A DNA stretch of 64,000 bases from Marmoricola sp. Leaf446 (GTDB lineage: Bacteria > Actinomycetota > Actinomycetes > Propionibacteriales > Nocardioidaceae), in assembly GCF_001424755.1 (NCBI RefSeq), contig NZ_LMRF01000001.1, positions 770,169 through 834,168 on the forward strand, given 5' to 3'. The notes under the pieces are model-generated. The model did no database searches and was not told the DNA's origin. It was given only the letters and a program-made list of their open reading frames with translations. Shown here in pieces: positions 31,654-40,062 of this stretch (its first letter is position 1; each line of letters opens with the position of its first letter). The translations under genes and the position numbers were made by a program.

Positions 31654-31659
31654 GGGGCG

Positions 31660-31693
31660 GGGCAGTTTCCCCGGCCAGCCGGTGAAACTGCCC
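31660..31693 (+). terminator. Palindromic terminator after the ABC-F gene (member of a repeated palindrome family)
   Basis: GGGCAGTTTC / GAAACTGCCC arms with inner CCGGC/GCCGG, one mismatch and a 2-base loop, 6 bases after the stop. A second hairpin with CGGGCA-gttt-TGCCCG follows at about 31721-31736. The same palindrome occurs after the ChoD-like gene. Confidence 0.75.
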
Positions 31694-31775
31694 GTGCAAC
31701 CGGGATGAAACGGGCGCCGGCGGGCAGTTTTGCCCGCGAGGGTGCCCGACTTGTCCGGCGAGGGCCTCCGGCAAC

Positions 31776-32415
31776 GGAGCGTCGTTCGAAGTGGGCGCCC
31801 GGACGACCTGCTCGTATGACGCGTTGCCCGGGTGGCTGGAGCGTCGTACGGGGTGGTCGCTCGGACGACCTGTTCGTATGACGCGTTGCCCGGGTGGCTG
31901 GGGCGTCATACGGGGTGATCGCTCGGACGACCTGTTCGTATGACGCGTCGCTCGCCGACGACCAGGACGTATGACGCCCCCCGCCGCGACGCCCCTCCCG
32001 ATCAGCCGCGCGGGACGTCATCAGGGTCGTGGCCTCCAGGCCACCATCTCGATGACGTCCGGAGCTGATGACGCCGCGCCCCCGGACGCCCTCGGTCGGA
32101 GCGTCATACGGGGTGGTCGTCCGGACGACCTGCTCGTATGACGCGTTGCCCGGGTGGCTGGAGCGTCATACGGGGTGCTCGCTCGGACGACCTTTTCGTA
32201 TGACGCGTCGCTCGCCGACGACCAGGACGTACGACGCGCCCCCACCGCGACGCCCCTCCCGATCAGCCGCGCGGGACGTCATCAGGATCGTGGCCTCCAG
32301 CCCACCATCTCGATGACGTCCGGAGCTGATGACGCCGCGCCCCCGACGCCCTCCTCCGCAGCTGACGACGCCCCACCCGACGACCAGCACGTACGACGCA
32401 CCCCCGCCGCGACGG
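31776..32415. repeat. Tandem array of hairpin-forming units (62-base and 260-base periods)
   Basis: This stretch holds no plausible gene. A 260-base unit is tandemly repeated (31838-32097 and 32098-32353; the copies differ at few positions). Each unit contains two 62-base subunits carrying a 40-base palindrome with arms GTCATACG / CGTATGAC and an inner GGTCG...CGACC (at 31843, 31905; 32103, 32165; a diverged one at 31781), and one other hairpin with arms GGACGTCATC / GATGACGTCC enclosing GTGGCCT/AGGCCAC (32013-32060 and its copy about 32274-32321). A truncated third unit ends near 32414. Function unknown. Confidence 0.9.
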
Positions 32416-32439
32416 GAGCCCACCCACGGACCCCCGACC

Positions 32440-32928
32440 TCAGACCAGCGGCACCATCAGCTGCTTGAGCAACCGCGCGAGCGACTCGCGATCCTCCGGG
32501 GGGAGGGCGGCGAGCAGGGAGCGCTCACGGTCGAGCAGCGACTCGAAGGCGTCGTCGACGCTGCGGCCGCCGGCGTCGGTCAGGCGGACGAGTACGCCGC
32601 GCCGGTCGTGGGGGTCGGGCAGTCGGTCGACGAGGCCGCGGGCGACGAGCCGGTCGACGCGGTTGGTCATCGTGCCGCTGGTGACCAGCGTCTGCCGTAA
32701 CAGCGCGCCGGGACTGAGCTGGTAGGGCCGCCCGGCACGCCGGAGCGCGGCGAGCACGTCGAACTCCCACGGCTCGACGTCGACCGCGGCGAAGGCGGCG
32801 CGCCGCTCGCGGTCGAGCAGCCGGGCGAGCCGGGTGAGGCGGCTGAAGACCTCGACGGGCGCCAGGTCGAGGTCGGAGCGCTCGCGGCCCCACGCCTCGA
32901 CCAGCTCGTCGACCTCGTCCCGCTCCAC
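32440..32928 (-). CDS. MarR-family transcriptional regulator
   Basis: 162 residues from GTG. Winged helix-turn-helix: VEPWEFDVLAALRRAG, LSPGALLRQTLVTSGTMTNRVDRLVARGLVDR (recognition helix region) and the wing DPHDRRGVLVRLTDAG, all MarR landmarks. Probably controls the divergent methyltransferase gene and itself through the palindrome between them. Leaderless: TACGCT (32935-32940) lies 6 bases before the GTG. Confidence 0.93.
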   Translation of the reverse strand: MERDEVDELVEAWGRERSDLDLAPVEVFSRLTRLARLLDRERRAAFAAVDVEPWEFDVLAALRRAGRPYQLSPGALLRQTLVTSGTMTNRVDRLVARGLVDRLPDPHDRRGVLVRLTDAGGRSVDDAFESLLDRERSLLAALPPEDRESLARLLKQLMVPLV

Positions 32929-32934
32929 GACCCG

Positions 32935-32940
32935 AGCGTA
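32935..32940 (-). promoter_or_regulatory. -10 box of the marR gene, leaderless type
   Basis: TACGCT on the minus strand, 6 bases before the start. Confidence 0.55.
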
Positions 32941-32962
32941 GCCCGAACTGGAGGCTGCCGAG

Positions 32963-32980
32963 ATTCTCGATGTCGAGATA
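32963..32980. promoter_or_regulatory. Likely MarR operator
   Basis: TCTCGATGTCGAGA, a palindrome with 6-bp arms and a 2-base centre, extended weakly by AT/TA. It overlaps the -10 of the methyltransferase gene (TACCGT, 32979-32984) and lies in the -35 area of marR, so a bound dimer would block both. Confidence 0.6.
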
Positions 32981-32990
32981 CCGTCGACGG

Positions 32991-33758
32991 ATGGCCTTCA
33001 GCTGGGACCCCGCCCGCTACCTCGGGCACGCCGACCACCGCGCCCGCCCCTTCCACGACCTGCTCGCCCGGGTCGGCGTCGACGACCCGGACCTCGTCGT
33101 CGACCTCGGCTGCGGGGCCGGCAACCTGACCGCCCTGCTGCCGCAGCGCTGGCCGGACGCCCGGGTCGTCGGCATCGACAGCAGCGAGGAGATGCTCGAC
33201 CGGGCCCGGGAGGTGGCCGACGTCGAGCTCGAGGTCGGCGACGTCCGCGACTGGCCCGCCCGCGGCCTGCGACCGGAGGTGCTGGTCAGCAACGCGGTGC
33301 TGCACTGGCTGCCCGACCACCTCGAGCTGCTGCCCGCCCTGGCCGCGACGGTCGCGCCCGGCGGCTGGCTGGCGCTGCAGGTGCCCGGCAACTGGCACGC
33401 GCCGAGCCACACCCTGGTCGCCGAGCTGGCCGCGCGGGCGCCGTACGCCGAGCACACCGGTGACGTGGCCCGGATGGTCAGCCACGATCCGGAGACCTAC
33501 CTGCGGGTGCTCGACGCGCAGGGTTGGGAGGTCGACGCGTGGGAGACGACCTACGCCCACGTGCTCACCGGCGCCGACGCCGTCTTCGACTGGATCAGCG
33601 GCACCGGCCTGCGCCCGACCGTGCAGGCGCTTCCCGACGACCTCCGCACCGCCTTCGAGGACGAGCTCAAGCAGCAGCTGCGGGCGGCGTACCCCGAGCG
33701 CGACGGCGTCGTGGTGATGCCGTTCCGGCGGGTCTTCGCCGTCGCCCGACGCGGCTGA
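32991..33758 (+). CDS. tam: SAM-dependent methyltransferase, trans-aconitate methyltransferase-like
   Basis: 255 residues from MAFSWDPARYLGHADHRARPFHDLLARV, the Tam-type opening. Motif I VVDLGCGAGNLTALL, then VVGIDSSEEMLDRAR, and SNAVLHWLPDH; PGGWLALQVPGNWHAPSH is also typical. Would methylate trans-aconitate or a related acid. The start is set by a TACCGT box 6 bases upstream (leaderless); an upstream in-frame ATG would sit inside the operator. Confidence 0.88.
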   Translation: MAFSWDPARYLGHADHRARPFHDLLARVGVDDPDLVVDLGCGAGNLTALLPQRWPDARVVGIDSSEEMLDRAREVADVELEVGDVRDWPARGLRPEVLVSNAVLHWLPDHLELLPALAATVAPGGWLALQVPGNWHAPSHTLVAELAARAPYAEHTGDVARMVSHDPETYLRVLDAQGWEVDAWETTYAHVLTGADAVFDWISGTGLRPTVQALPDDLRTAFEDELKQQLRAAYPERDGVVVMPFRRVFAVARRG

Positions 33759-33786
33759 GGCCCGCGGCGCCCGGCAGGATGCCCCC

Positions 33787-34698
33787 GTGCCCCTCTCCTT
33801 CTTCGTCCCGGCCGAGGCCTCCGACCCCGCCGGGACCCGCGACCCCGGCGACCCCGCCGACCCCGGCGATCGGGACGCCTGGACGCCGACCGATGCCGCC
33901 TGCAGCCTGTGGAGCGACGACCACCTCCACGGCGTCGCCGTCAGCGGGTTCCTGGCGCGGGCCGCGGAGGCCGAGGTCGCGAGACGCGGACGCGACGACC
34001 TGCGGGCGGCGCGGTGGACGGTCGACCTGTTCCGCCCCGCCCGCCGTCGGGTGACGCGGGCGCGCGTCCACGTGGTGCGCGAGTCGGCGCGGCTGTGCCT
34101 GGTCGACGTCGAGCTGGTGCAGGACAACGACGACGGCGAGGAGGTCGCCGCCCGGGCCAGCGGGCTGTTCCTCAAGCAGGGCGAGCCCGCGGCCGGCGCG
34201 GTCTGGGAGCCCGAGGGCGCCCCCGAGCCGCCGCCGCTCGATCTCGCCCCGCCCACCGACCGGCCGCGGCTGCCGCTGTTCCGCAGCGAGGGCGTCGGCT
34301 GGCACGACTCGTTCGAGGTGCACCAGAACTCCGGTCGCAAGACCACCTGGCAGGTCGGGGTGCCCGTCGTGCCGGGGGAGCGTCCCTCGGGCTTCGTCGC
34401 GGCCGCCTCGGTCGCGGACGTCGCGAGCATGGTCACCAACTGGGGCGACCGCGGCATCGAGCAGATCAACACCGACATCACGCTCACCCTGGCGCGCGCC
34501 CCCGAGGGCGTCGAGATCGGCCTCGAGGCGGCCGACCGGGTCTCGGCCGACGGCATCGCGGTCGGCACGGCGACCGTCTTCGACCGCGCCGGCCGGCTCG
34601 GCAGCGCGGTGGTGACCTCGGTGTCGAACGCGCAGCGGGCCGTCGACCTGACCGGCGGTGACCCGGCCGACGACCCGCGGCTGCAGCGCGGAGTCTAG
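33787..34698 (+). CDS. Acyl-CoA thioesterase-like protein (double hot-dog)
   Basis: 303 residues from GTG. Two hot-dog halves: WTVDLFRPARRRVTRARVHVVRESARLCLVDVELVQ and, in the second, GFVAAASVADVASMVTNWGDRGIEQINTDITLTLAR with GIAVGTATVFDRAGRLGSAVVTS near the end, as in the TesB/4HBT_3 class of actinobacteria. The substrate is probably a CoA ester; not more specific. N-terminal 35 residues are low complexity (Asp/Pro/Ala). Confidence 0.8.
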   Translation: MPLSFFVPAEASDPAGTRDPGDPADPGDRDAWTPTDAACSLWSDDHLHGVAVSGFLARAAEAEVARRGRDDLRAARWTVDLFRPARRRVTRARVHVVRESARLCLVDVELVQDNDDGEEVAARASGLFLKQGEPAAGAVWEPEGAPEPPPLDLAPPTDRPRLPLFRSEGVGWHDSFEVHQNSGRKTTWQVGVPVVPGERPSGFVAAASVADVASMVTNWGDRGIEQINTDITLTLARAPEGVEIGLEAADRVSADGIAVGTATVFDRAGRLGSAVVTSVSNAQRAVDLTGGDPADDPRLQRGV

Positions 34699-34705
34699 CG
34701 GCGCC

Positions 34706-35884
34706 TCACGCCGCCGGACGCGAGCCCGAGCGCACCCAGGCGTCGCGGGCGGCGACGCCGATGTCGGGGTTGTCGGTGAACAGCCCGTCGACGCCGGCGT
34801 CGAGGAAGGCGCGGACCTCGGCCGCCAGGTCACCCGGCGCGTTCGGGTCGGTGCCGCGGCGGAAGTTCACGGCCATGAACTGGTTCTCCCGGCGCAGCGT
34901 GAAGGGGTGCACGACCAGCCTGTTGCGGTGGGCGTCGCGCACCAGCGGGCTCGGCGCCCCGGTGCGGCCCGAGGCGTCGCGGGGGAGGACCAGCTCCTTG
35001 TTGGGGCCGATGCCCTCGGCGTACGACGAGATGGCGCGCAGCTCGCGCGGCGTGGTCAGGTCGCGGTAGGTGCGGGGGTCGCCCTGCGCCACGAGGTCGT
35101 ACGGCGCCCCGGAGCCGTCGATGAGCTGGATGATGGGGAGCTTGGTCATCCGGTCGAGCTGACGCAGGTTGGTCGTCTCGAAGCTCTGCAGGAACACCTT
35201 GTCTCCTCGCGAGTCGAAGCCGCGGGCGCGCAGCGTGTCCACCAGCGTGCGCTCCATCGGCAGCCCGATGGACTGGAAGTACGTCGGGTGCTTGGTCTCG
35301 GTGTAGACGCCGACGTCGCGGGCGGTGCCCGGCCGGGCGTCGTTCGTACGACGCACCAGGTCGAGCACCTCGGTCAGCGTCGGCACCTCGAACCGCCCGT
35401 CGTACGCCGTGTTGGCCGGCCGCACCAGCGGCAGCCGCTCCTCGGCCCGCAGGGTCTTGAGCTCCGCGAGGGTGAAGTCCTCGGTGAACCACCCGGTGAC
35501 CGGGCGGCCGTCGATCTGCTTGGTGGTGCGACGCGCGGCGAACTCCGGGTGCTGCGACACGTCGGTGGTGCCACCGATCTCGTTCTCGTGGCGGGCGACC
35601 AGCACGCCGTCCTTGGTCGGCACCAGGTCGGGCTCGACGTAGTCGGCGCCCTGCTCGATCGCGAGCTGGTAGGCCGCCAGCGTGTGCTCGGGCCGGTAGC
35701 CGGACGCGCCGCGGTGGCCGATCACGAGCGGCTGCGAGGCGCGCACGCCGCGGTCGCCGGGGTCCTTCGGCGGCGCGGCCTGGGCGGCCCCGACGAGGCC
35801 GGGCAGGGTGAGCAGGAGGGCCAGCGCGAGGCCGGCCAGGAGCGTGGGCACGACCGAGAGGCCGCGCTTCCCGAGAGAGGTCAT
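34706..35884 (-). CDS. Secreted glycerophosphodiester phosphodiesterase
   Basis: 392 residues with an N-terminal signal peptide ending near AAQAAPPKD. Catalytic VIGHRGASGYRPEHT, metal ligands in YVEPDLVPTKDGVLVARHENEI, and TETKHPTYF are GlpQ/GDPD motifs; the C-terminal GVDGLFTDNPDIG is also typical. Hydrolyses glycerophosphodiesters (or teichoic-type polymers) outside the cell. Start MTSLGKRG chosen for the signal peptide; converges with the thioesterase gene (7 bases apart). Confidence 0.93.
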   Translation of the reverse strand: MTSLGKRGLSVVPTLLAGLALALLLTLPGLVGAAQAAPPKDPGDRGVRASQPLVIGHRGASGYRPEHTLAAYQLAIEQGADYVEPDLVPTKDGVLVARHENEIGGTTDVSQHPEFAARRTTKQIDGRPVTGWFTEDFTLAELKTLRAEERLPLVRPANTAYDGRFEVPTLTEVLDLVRRTNDARPGTARDVGVYTETKHPTYFQSIGLPMERTLVDTLRARGFDSRGDKVFLQSFETTNLRQLDRMTKLPIIQLIDGSGAPYDLVAQGDPRTYRDLTTPRELRAISSYAEGIGPNKELVLPRDASGRTGAPSPLVRDAHRNRLVVHPFTLRRENQFMAVNFRRGTDPNAPGDLAAEVRAFLDAGVDGLFTDNPDIGVAARDAWVRSGSRPAA

Positions 35885-36042
35885 GGCTGACAACCAACCC
35901 CGCGGAGGTGACGGCACGCAAGGTCCAGGTGTCCGGCGGGGGTCGATCTGTCGTCGGGCGGGCGGCGAGCCGGGCTAGTCGGGGGACGGCAGGGTGCTTG
36001 ACGACCCCGGACCTCGTAGTTAGTTTGTCGACCCAACGTACT

Positions 36043-36058
36043 CGTGACCTACGTCACA
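36043..36058. promoter_or_regulatory. CRP/GlxR-type site upstream of the sugar operon
   Basis: CGTGACCTACGTCACA matches the CRP consensus TGTGA-N6-TCACA at all but the first base. It is 20 bases before the ROK gene, suggesting cAMP-dependent carbon control of the operon. Confidence 0.6.
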
Positions 36059-36078
36059 GTCTGGGACAGGTGGGGCGC

Positions 36079-37377
36079 ATGGTGCCAGGGCCGGGGGCAG
36101 GCCTCGCGACGTCGGCCACGGCCGACCAGGTCGCCGTACGCCGCCACAACCTCGCGGTCGTCGCCACGCACCTGCGCCGTCACGGAGCCCGCTCGCGCGC
36201 ACGGGTCGCGGCCGAGACCGGGCTCAACAAGGCGACTGTGTCGAGCCTCGTCGCCGAGCTGTGCACCCGCGGCCTGGTGATGGAGGGCGAGGTCGAGCGC
36301 GGCGCGGTCGGTCGCCCCGGACGGGTCGTGGCCATCGACACCGACTCCTACGTCGCACTCGGCGCCGAGGTCAACATCGACTACGTCTCGGTGCTGGCGA
36401 TGGACCTCGGCGGCGGCGTCGTGGAGGAGCGCCGCGTGCCGATGGACACCGCCACCATGGCCCCCGACCTGGTGCAGGACCGCCTGGCCGACACCGTCGC
36501 GGACGTCATCGACCGCCTCGTCGCGCGGGGCACGCGTCCCGTGGGCCTGACGCTCGCGGTGCCCGGCCTGTCCGACGAGTCCACGGGCCAGGTCCACGAC
36601 GCGCCCAACCTCGGCTGGCGCGACCAGCCCGTCGTCGAGGCCGTGCGCCGCCGGCTGGGCGACCCCGACTTCCCGATCCACCTCGACAACGAGGCCAACC
36701 TGGCGGCGCTGGCCGAGCTCGACAACCGCGGGCCGGGCCGCTCGGTGCAGCACCTGCTGCTGCTCACCGGCGCGGTCGGCGTCGGTGGCGGCGTGGTGTG
36801 CGGCGGCCAGTTGCTGCGGGGGGCCCGGGGCTTCGCCGGGGAGCTGGGCCACGTCCAGGTCGACCCCGACGGCGAGCCCTGCCCCTGCGGTCGCCGCGGC
36901 TGCTGGGAGACGGTCGTGGGCCTCAAGGCGCTGCTGCGTCTCGCGGCGGACGCCGACGACGAGGTGCGCGACCCGGCGGTCGACCTCGAGCGCCGCCTCC
37001 AGTCCGTACGCCGCCGCGCCGTCGCCGGCGACGAGCGCACCCTGCGGGCCATCGAGGAGGTGGGCCGGTGGCTGGTCAGCGGCTGCGGCAACCTCGTCAA
37101 CGTCTTCAACCCCGAGATCCTCGTGCTCGGCGGCTACTTCGCCGTCCTGGGGGAGTGGTTCGTCCCGCAGCTGCGTGAGGGCCTGCGCGCGCACGTCTTC
37201 GCCCCCGAGGCCGGCGGTGTCACGGTCGAGCTCTCGGTGCTGGGGTTCTCCGCCGCGGTCCGCGGCGGCGCCCTGCGCGCCGCCCAGGCGGTCTTCGACG
37301 ACCCCACGCTCGCGCCGGTGCGCGAGCCGATCGACCTCGACCACCCGACCCCCGACCGCACGGGAGCCCTCGCATGA
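36079..37377 (+). CDS. ROK-family transcriptional repressor of the sugar operon
   Basis: 432 residues. N-terminal helix-turn-helix (VRRHNLAVVATHLRRHGARSRARVAAETGLNKATVSSLVAEL) joined to a ROK/sugar-kinase-like domain with LGAEVNIDYVSVLAMDLGG, VGVGGGVVCGGQLLRGARGFAGELGH and the zinc-binding CPCGRRGCWE. Such proteins are released from DNA by the transported sugar. A GTG 9 bases upstream is also possible as start. The stop overlaps the ABC ATPase start (ATGA). Confidence 0.92.
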   Translation: MVPGPGAGLATSATADQVAVRRHNLAVVATHLRRHGARSRARVAAETGLNKATVSSLVAELCTRGLVMEGEVERGAVGRPGRVVAIDTDSYVALGAEVNIDYVSVLAMDLGGGVVEERRVPMDTATMAPDLVQDRLADTVADVIDRLVARGTRPVGLTLAVPGLSDESTGQVHDAPNLGWRDQPVVEAVRRRLGDPDFPIHLDNEANLAALAELDNRGPGRSVQHLLLLTGAVGVGGGVVCGGQLLRGARGFAGELGHVQVDPDGEPCPCGRRGCWETVVGLKALLRLAADADDEVRDPAVDLERRLQSVRRRAVAGDERTLRAIEEVGRWLVSGCGNLVNVFNPEILVLGGYFAVLGEWFVPQLREGLRAHVFAPEAGGVTVELSVLGFSAAVRGGALRAAQAVFDDPTLAPVREPIDLDHPTPDRTGALA

Positions 37378-38906
37378 GCACCGCCGCCACACCTCCCGAC
37401 CAGCCCGGTGCTCCGCTGCTGCAGATGCGCGGGATCGTCAAGGAGTTCCCGGGGGTCCGCGCCCTCGACGGCATCGACCTCGACGTCCGCGCCGGCGAGG
37501 TCCACTGCCTGCTCGGCCAGAACGGCGCCGGCAAGTCGACGCTGATCAAGATCCTCTCGGCCTCCTACCAGCCCGACGAGGGCACCATCGTGTGGGACGG
37601 CGAGGAGCGCCGGCTGACCTCGCCCATGGCGGCCATCAACGCCGGCATCGCCACGATCTACCAGGAGCTCGACCTCGTCCCGGGCCTGACGGTGGCGGAG
37701 AACGTCTTCCTCGGCCACGAGAAGTCGCGGCTGGGCATGAGCCAGCGCTCGGTGGCCAACCGGGCGACGCGCGACCTGCTCAAGCGGCTGGGCCACTCCG
37801 AGATCGCGCCCCACCGCCGGGTCGAGACGCTCTCCCCGGCCGGCCAGCAGGTCGCGAGCATGGCCCGGGCGCTGTCCCACGACACCCGGCTGCTGATCCT
37901 CGACGAGCCCTCGGCGGTGCTGGACGCCGGTGAGGTGGCCAACCTGTTCCGCGTCATCCGCGGCCTGACCGCCGAGGGGGTCGCGGTCGTCTACATCTCC
38001 CACCGGCTCGAGGAGATCCGTGAGATCGGCGACCGCATCACCGTGCTCAAGGACGGTGCCACCGTCGCCACCGGCCTGTCCGCGCGCGACACCCCGACCT
38101 CCGAGCTGATCAGGCTGATGACGGGGCGCTCGATCGAGTACGTCTTCCCGCCGCGCTCGGAGAAGCCGTTCGGCGACGTGGTCCTCGAGGTGGAGGGGCT
38201 GGGCCTCGAGGGGGTCTTCGCCGACGTCGACCTGACCGTGCGGGCCGGTGAGATCGTCGGCCTGACCGGCCTGGTGGGAGCCGGCCGGTCGGAGATCCTC
38301 GAGACCGTCTACGGCGCCCGGAAGGCGACGGCGGGCACGGTCAGCGTCGACGGCCGCCGGCTGCGCCCCGGGCAGGTGCCGGCCGCCGTCGGTGCCGGGA
38401 TCGGGCTCGCCCCCGAGGAGCGCAAGAGCCAGGGTCTGCTGCTCGACCAGTCGGTCGCGGACAACATCACCGTCTCCTCGCTGCGGTCGGTCTCCCGCTT
38501 CGGCTTCCTCGACCGCGGCGCCGAGCGGCGCAAGGCCGACGAGCTGTCCACCTCGCTCGACGTGCGTCCCAGCGGGGTGGCCCGCAAGGTCCGCACGCTC
38601 TCGGGCGGCAACCAGCAGAAGGTCGTCCTGGCGCGCTGGCTGCTGCGGGGGTGCCGGGTGCTGATGCTCGACGAGCCCACCCGCGGCGTCGACGTCGGCG
38701 CCCGGACCGAGATCTACCAGCTCGTCCGCACGCTGGCCGACTCCGGGGTCGCGGTGGTCGTGGTGTCCAGCGAGGTCGACGAGGTGCTGGGCCTGGCCGA
38801 CCGGGTCCTGGTGGTGCGTGAGGGAGCGGTGGTCGCCGAGGCCCCCGCAGGAGAGCTCGACGAGTCGAAGGTCCTGGACCTCGTCATGGAAGGAAGAGTC
38901 GCATGA
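37374..38906 (+). CDS. Sugar ABC transporter ATP-binding protein (RbsA/XylG type)
   Basis: 510 residues, two fused ATPase domains as in carbohydrate uptake CUT2 transporters. Domain 1: Walker A GQNGAGKSTLIK, LSPAGQQVASMARAL, LILDEPSAVL. Domain 2 has the degenerate Walker A GLVGAGRSEILE with signature LSGGNQQKVVLARWL and VLMLDEPTRGVDVGA. Energises uptake of a monosaccharide with the next two genes; overlaps both neighbours by 4 bases. Confidence 0.96.
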   Translation: MSTAATPPDQPGAPLLQMRGIVKEFPGVRALDGIDLDVRAGEVHCLLGQNGAGKSTLIKILSASYQPDEGTIVWDGEERRLTSPMAAINAGIATIYQELDLVPGLTVAENVFLGHEKSRLGMSQRSVANRATRDLLKRLGHSEIAPHRRVETLSPAGQQVASMARALSHDTRLLILDEPSAVLDAGEVANLFRVIRGLTAEGVAVVYISHRLEEIREIGDRITVLKDGATVATGLSARDTPTSELIRLMTGRSIEYVFPPRSEKPFGDVVLEVEGLGLEGVFADVDLTVRAGEIVGLTGLVGAGRSEILETVYGARKATAGTVSVDGRRLRPGQVPAAVGAGIGLAPEERKSQGLLLDQSVADNITVSSLRSVSRFGFLDRGAERRKADELSTSLDVRPSGVARKVRTLSGGNQQKVVLARWLLRGCRVLMLDEPTRGVDVGARTEIYQLVRTLADSGVAVVVVSSEVDEVLGLADRVLVVREGAVVAEAPAGELDESKVLDLVMEGRVA

Positions 38907-39991
38907 GCAACAGAGGCACCGAGCCCGTCGCGGTCGACGACGTCCGCGGGGACGCCGACCGGTCGGCCACCGAGCGGGCCGAGCAGGAGGGTCTGGAGGC
39001 CGGGTCGTCCCGCGGCGGCCGGGTCTGGGAGCTCCTCTCCTCGAGCGTGGGCCGCAACCTCGGCCTGCTCGTGGGCCTGGCGCTGCTGTGCGTCGTCGGG
39101 TTCGCCACGGCGGGGGAGCGCTTCCTCAGCGAGTCCAACCTGATCACCGTGCTGCTGCTGGCCTCGGTCATCGGCGTGGTGAGCGTCGGCATGACCTTCG
39201 TGATCACCGGCGGCGGCATCGACCTCTCGGTCGGCGCGATCGTCGCGCTGTCCTCGATCTGGTGCACGACGCTGTCGGTCCAGGCCACCGGGCGCGACGT
39301 CGGCTGGCTGACCATGGCGTTCTCGGCCCTGGCGGTCGGCGCGGTGTGCGGCCTGATCAACGGGACCCTGATCGCGTACGGCGGGGTGGTGCCGTTCGTC
39401 GCCACCCTCGCCATGCTGGCCAGTGCCCGCGGCTACGCCGAGATCCTCAGCAACCGCCGCACCCAGATCGTCGACGTGCCCGGCTTCACCGACGCCCTCA
39501 ACGCCCGGCCCCTGGGCGTGCCGATGCTGGTGGTCATCTTCCTCGTGGTCGCGGCGCTGGGGTGGGTGCTGCTCAACCGCACCACCTTCGGTCGGCGCAC
39601 CGTCGCGGTCGGCGGCAACCCGGAGGCTGCGCGGCTGGCGGGCATCAACGTCAAGCGCCACACCGTGCTGCTCTACGTGCTGCTCGGGATGTGCTGCGGC
39701 ATCGCCGCACTGATGATCGTGGCCCGCACGACGACCGGCTCCTCCACCCACGGCGGTGGCTACGAGCTCGACGCGATCGCCGCCGTCGTGATCGGCGGGA
39801 CGCTGATCGCCGGTGGCCGCGGCACGATCGTCGGCACCGTCCTGGGCGTCCTGATCTTCACGACCCTGACCAACGTCTTCACGCTCAACGACCGCTCCAC
39901 CTCCGAGCAGGCCCTGATCAAGGGCGTGATCATCGTCGTCGCCGTGCTGCTCCAGCAGCGCCTGGCCGAGCGAAAGGTGGCCAAGACCTAG
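38903..39991 (+). CDS. Sugar ABC transporter permease (RbsC type)
   Basis: 362 residues. A 50-residue charged N-terminus is followed by about 9-10 membrane helices. GMTFVITGGGIDLSVGAIVALSS, the GLINGTLIAYGGVVPFVATLAM block and the EAA-like GGNPEAARLAGINVKRHTVLLYVL are CUT2 permease hallmarks. Confidence 0.95.
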   Translation: MSNRGTEPVAVDDVRGDADRSATERAEQEGLEAGSSRGGRVWELLSSSVGRNLGLLVGLALLCVVGFATAGERFLSESNLITVLLLASVIGVVSVGMTFVITGGGIDLSVGAIVALSSIWCTTLSVQATGRDVGWLTMAFSALAVGAVCGLINGTLIAYGGVVPFVATLAMLASARGYAEILSNRRTQIVDVPGFTDALNARPLGVPMLVVIFLVVAALGWVLLNRTTFGRRTVAVGGNPEAARLAGINVKRHTVLLYVLLGMCCGIAALMIVARTTTGSSTHGGGYELDAIAAVVIGGTLIAGGRGTIVGTVLGVLIFTTLTNVFTLNDRSTSEQALIKGVIIVVAVLLQQRLAERKVAKT

Positions 39992-40062
39992 CGGCCGCGC
40001 CCGCACCCCGACCCGTCCCATCCCGTCTCACCCGTCATCACACGCACGCAAGGAGCACCGCC

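Noticed and set aside
31776-32415. CRISPR array
   Set aside because: The repeats are 62 and 260 bases, fully homologous along their length with no unique spacers, and no cas genes are near.
31776-32415. Small proteins encoded in the repeat array (SYGV / SYDA-like peptides)
   Set aside because: Short frames on both strands arise from the palindromes, have no ribosome-binding sites and no codon bias.
36020-36036. ROK operator at TAGTTTGTCGACCCAAC
   Set aside because: The arms match poorly (about half the pairs), so I would not call it over the clearer CRP-type site beside it.
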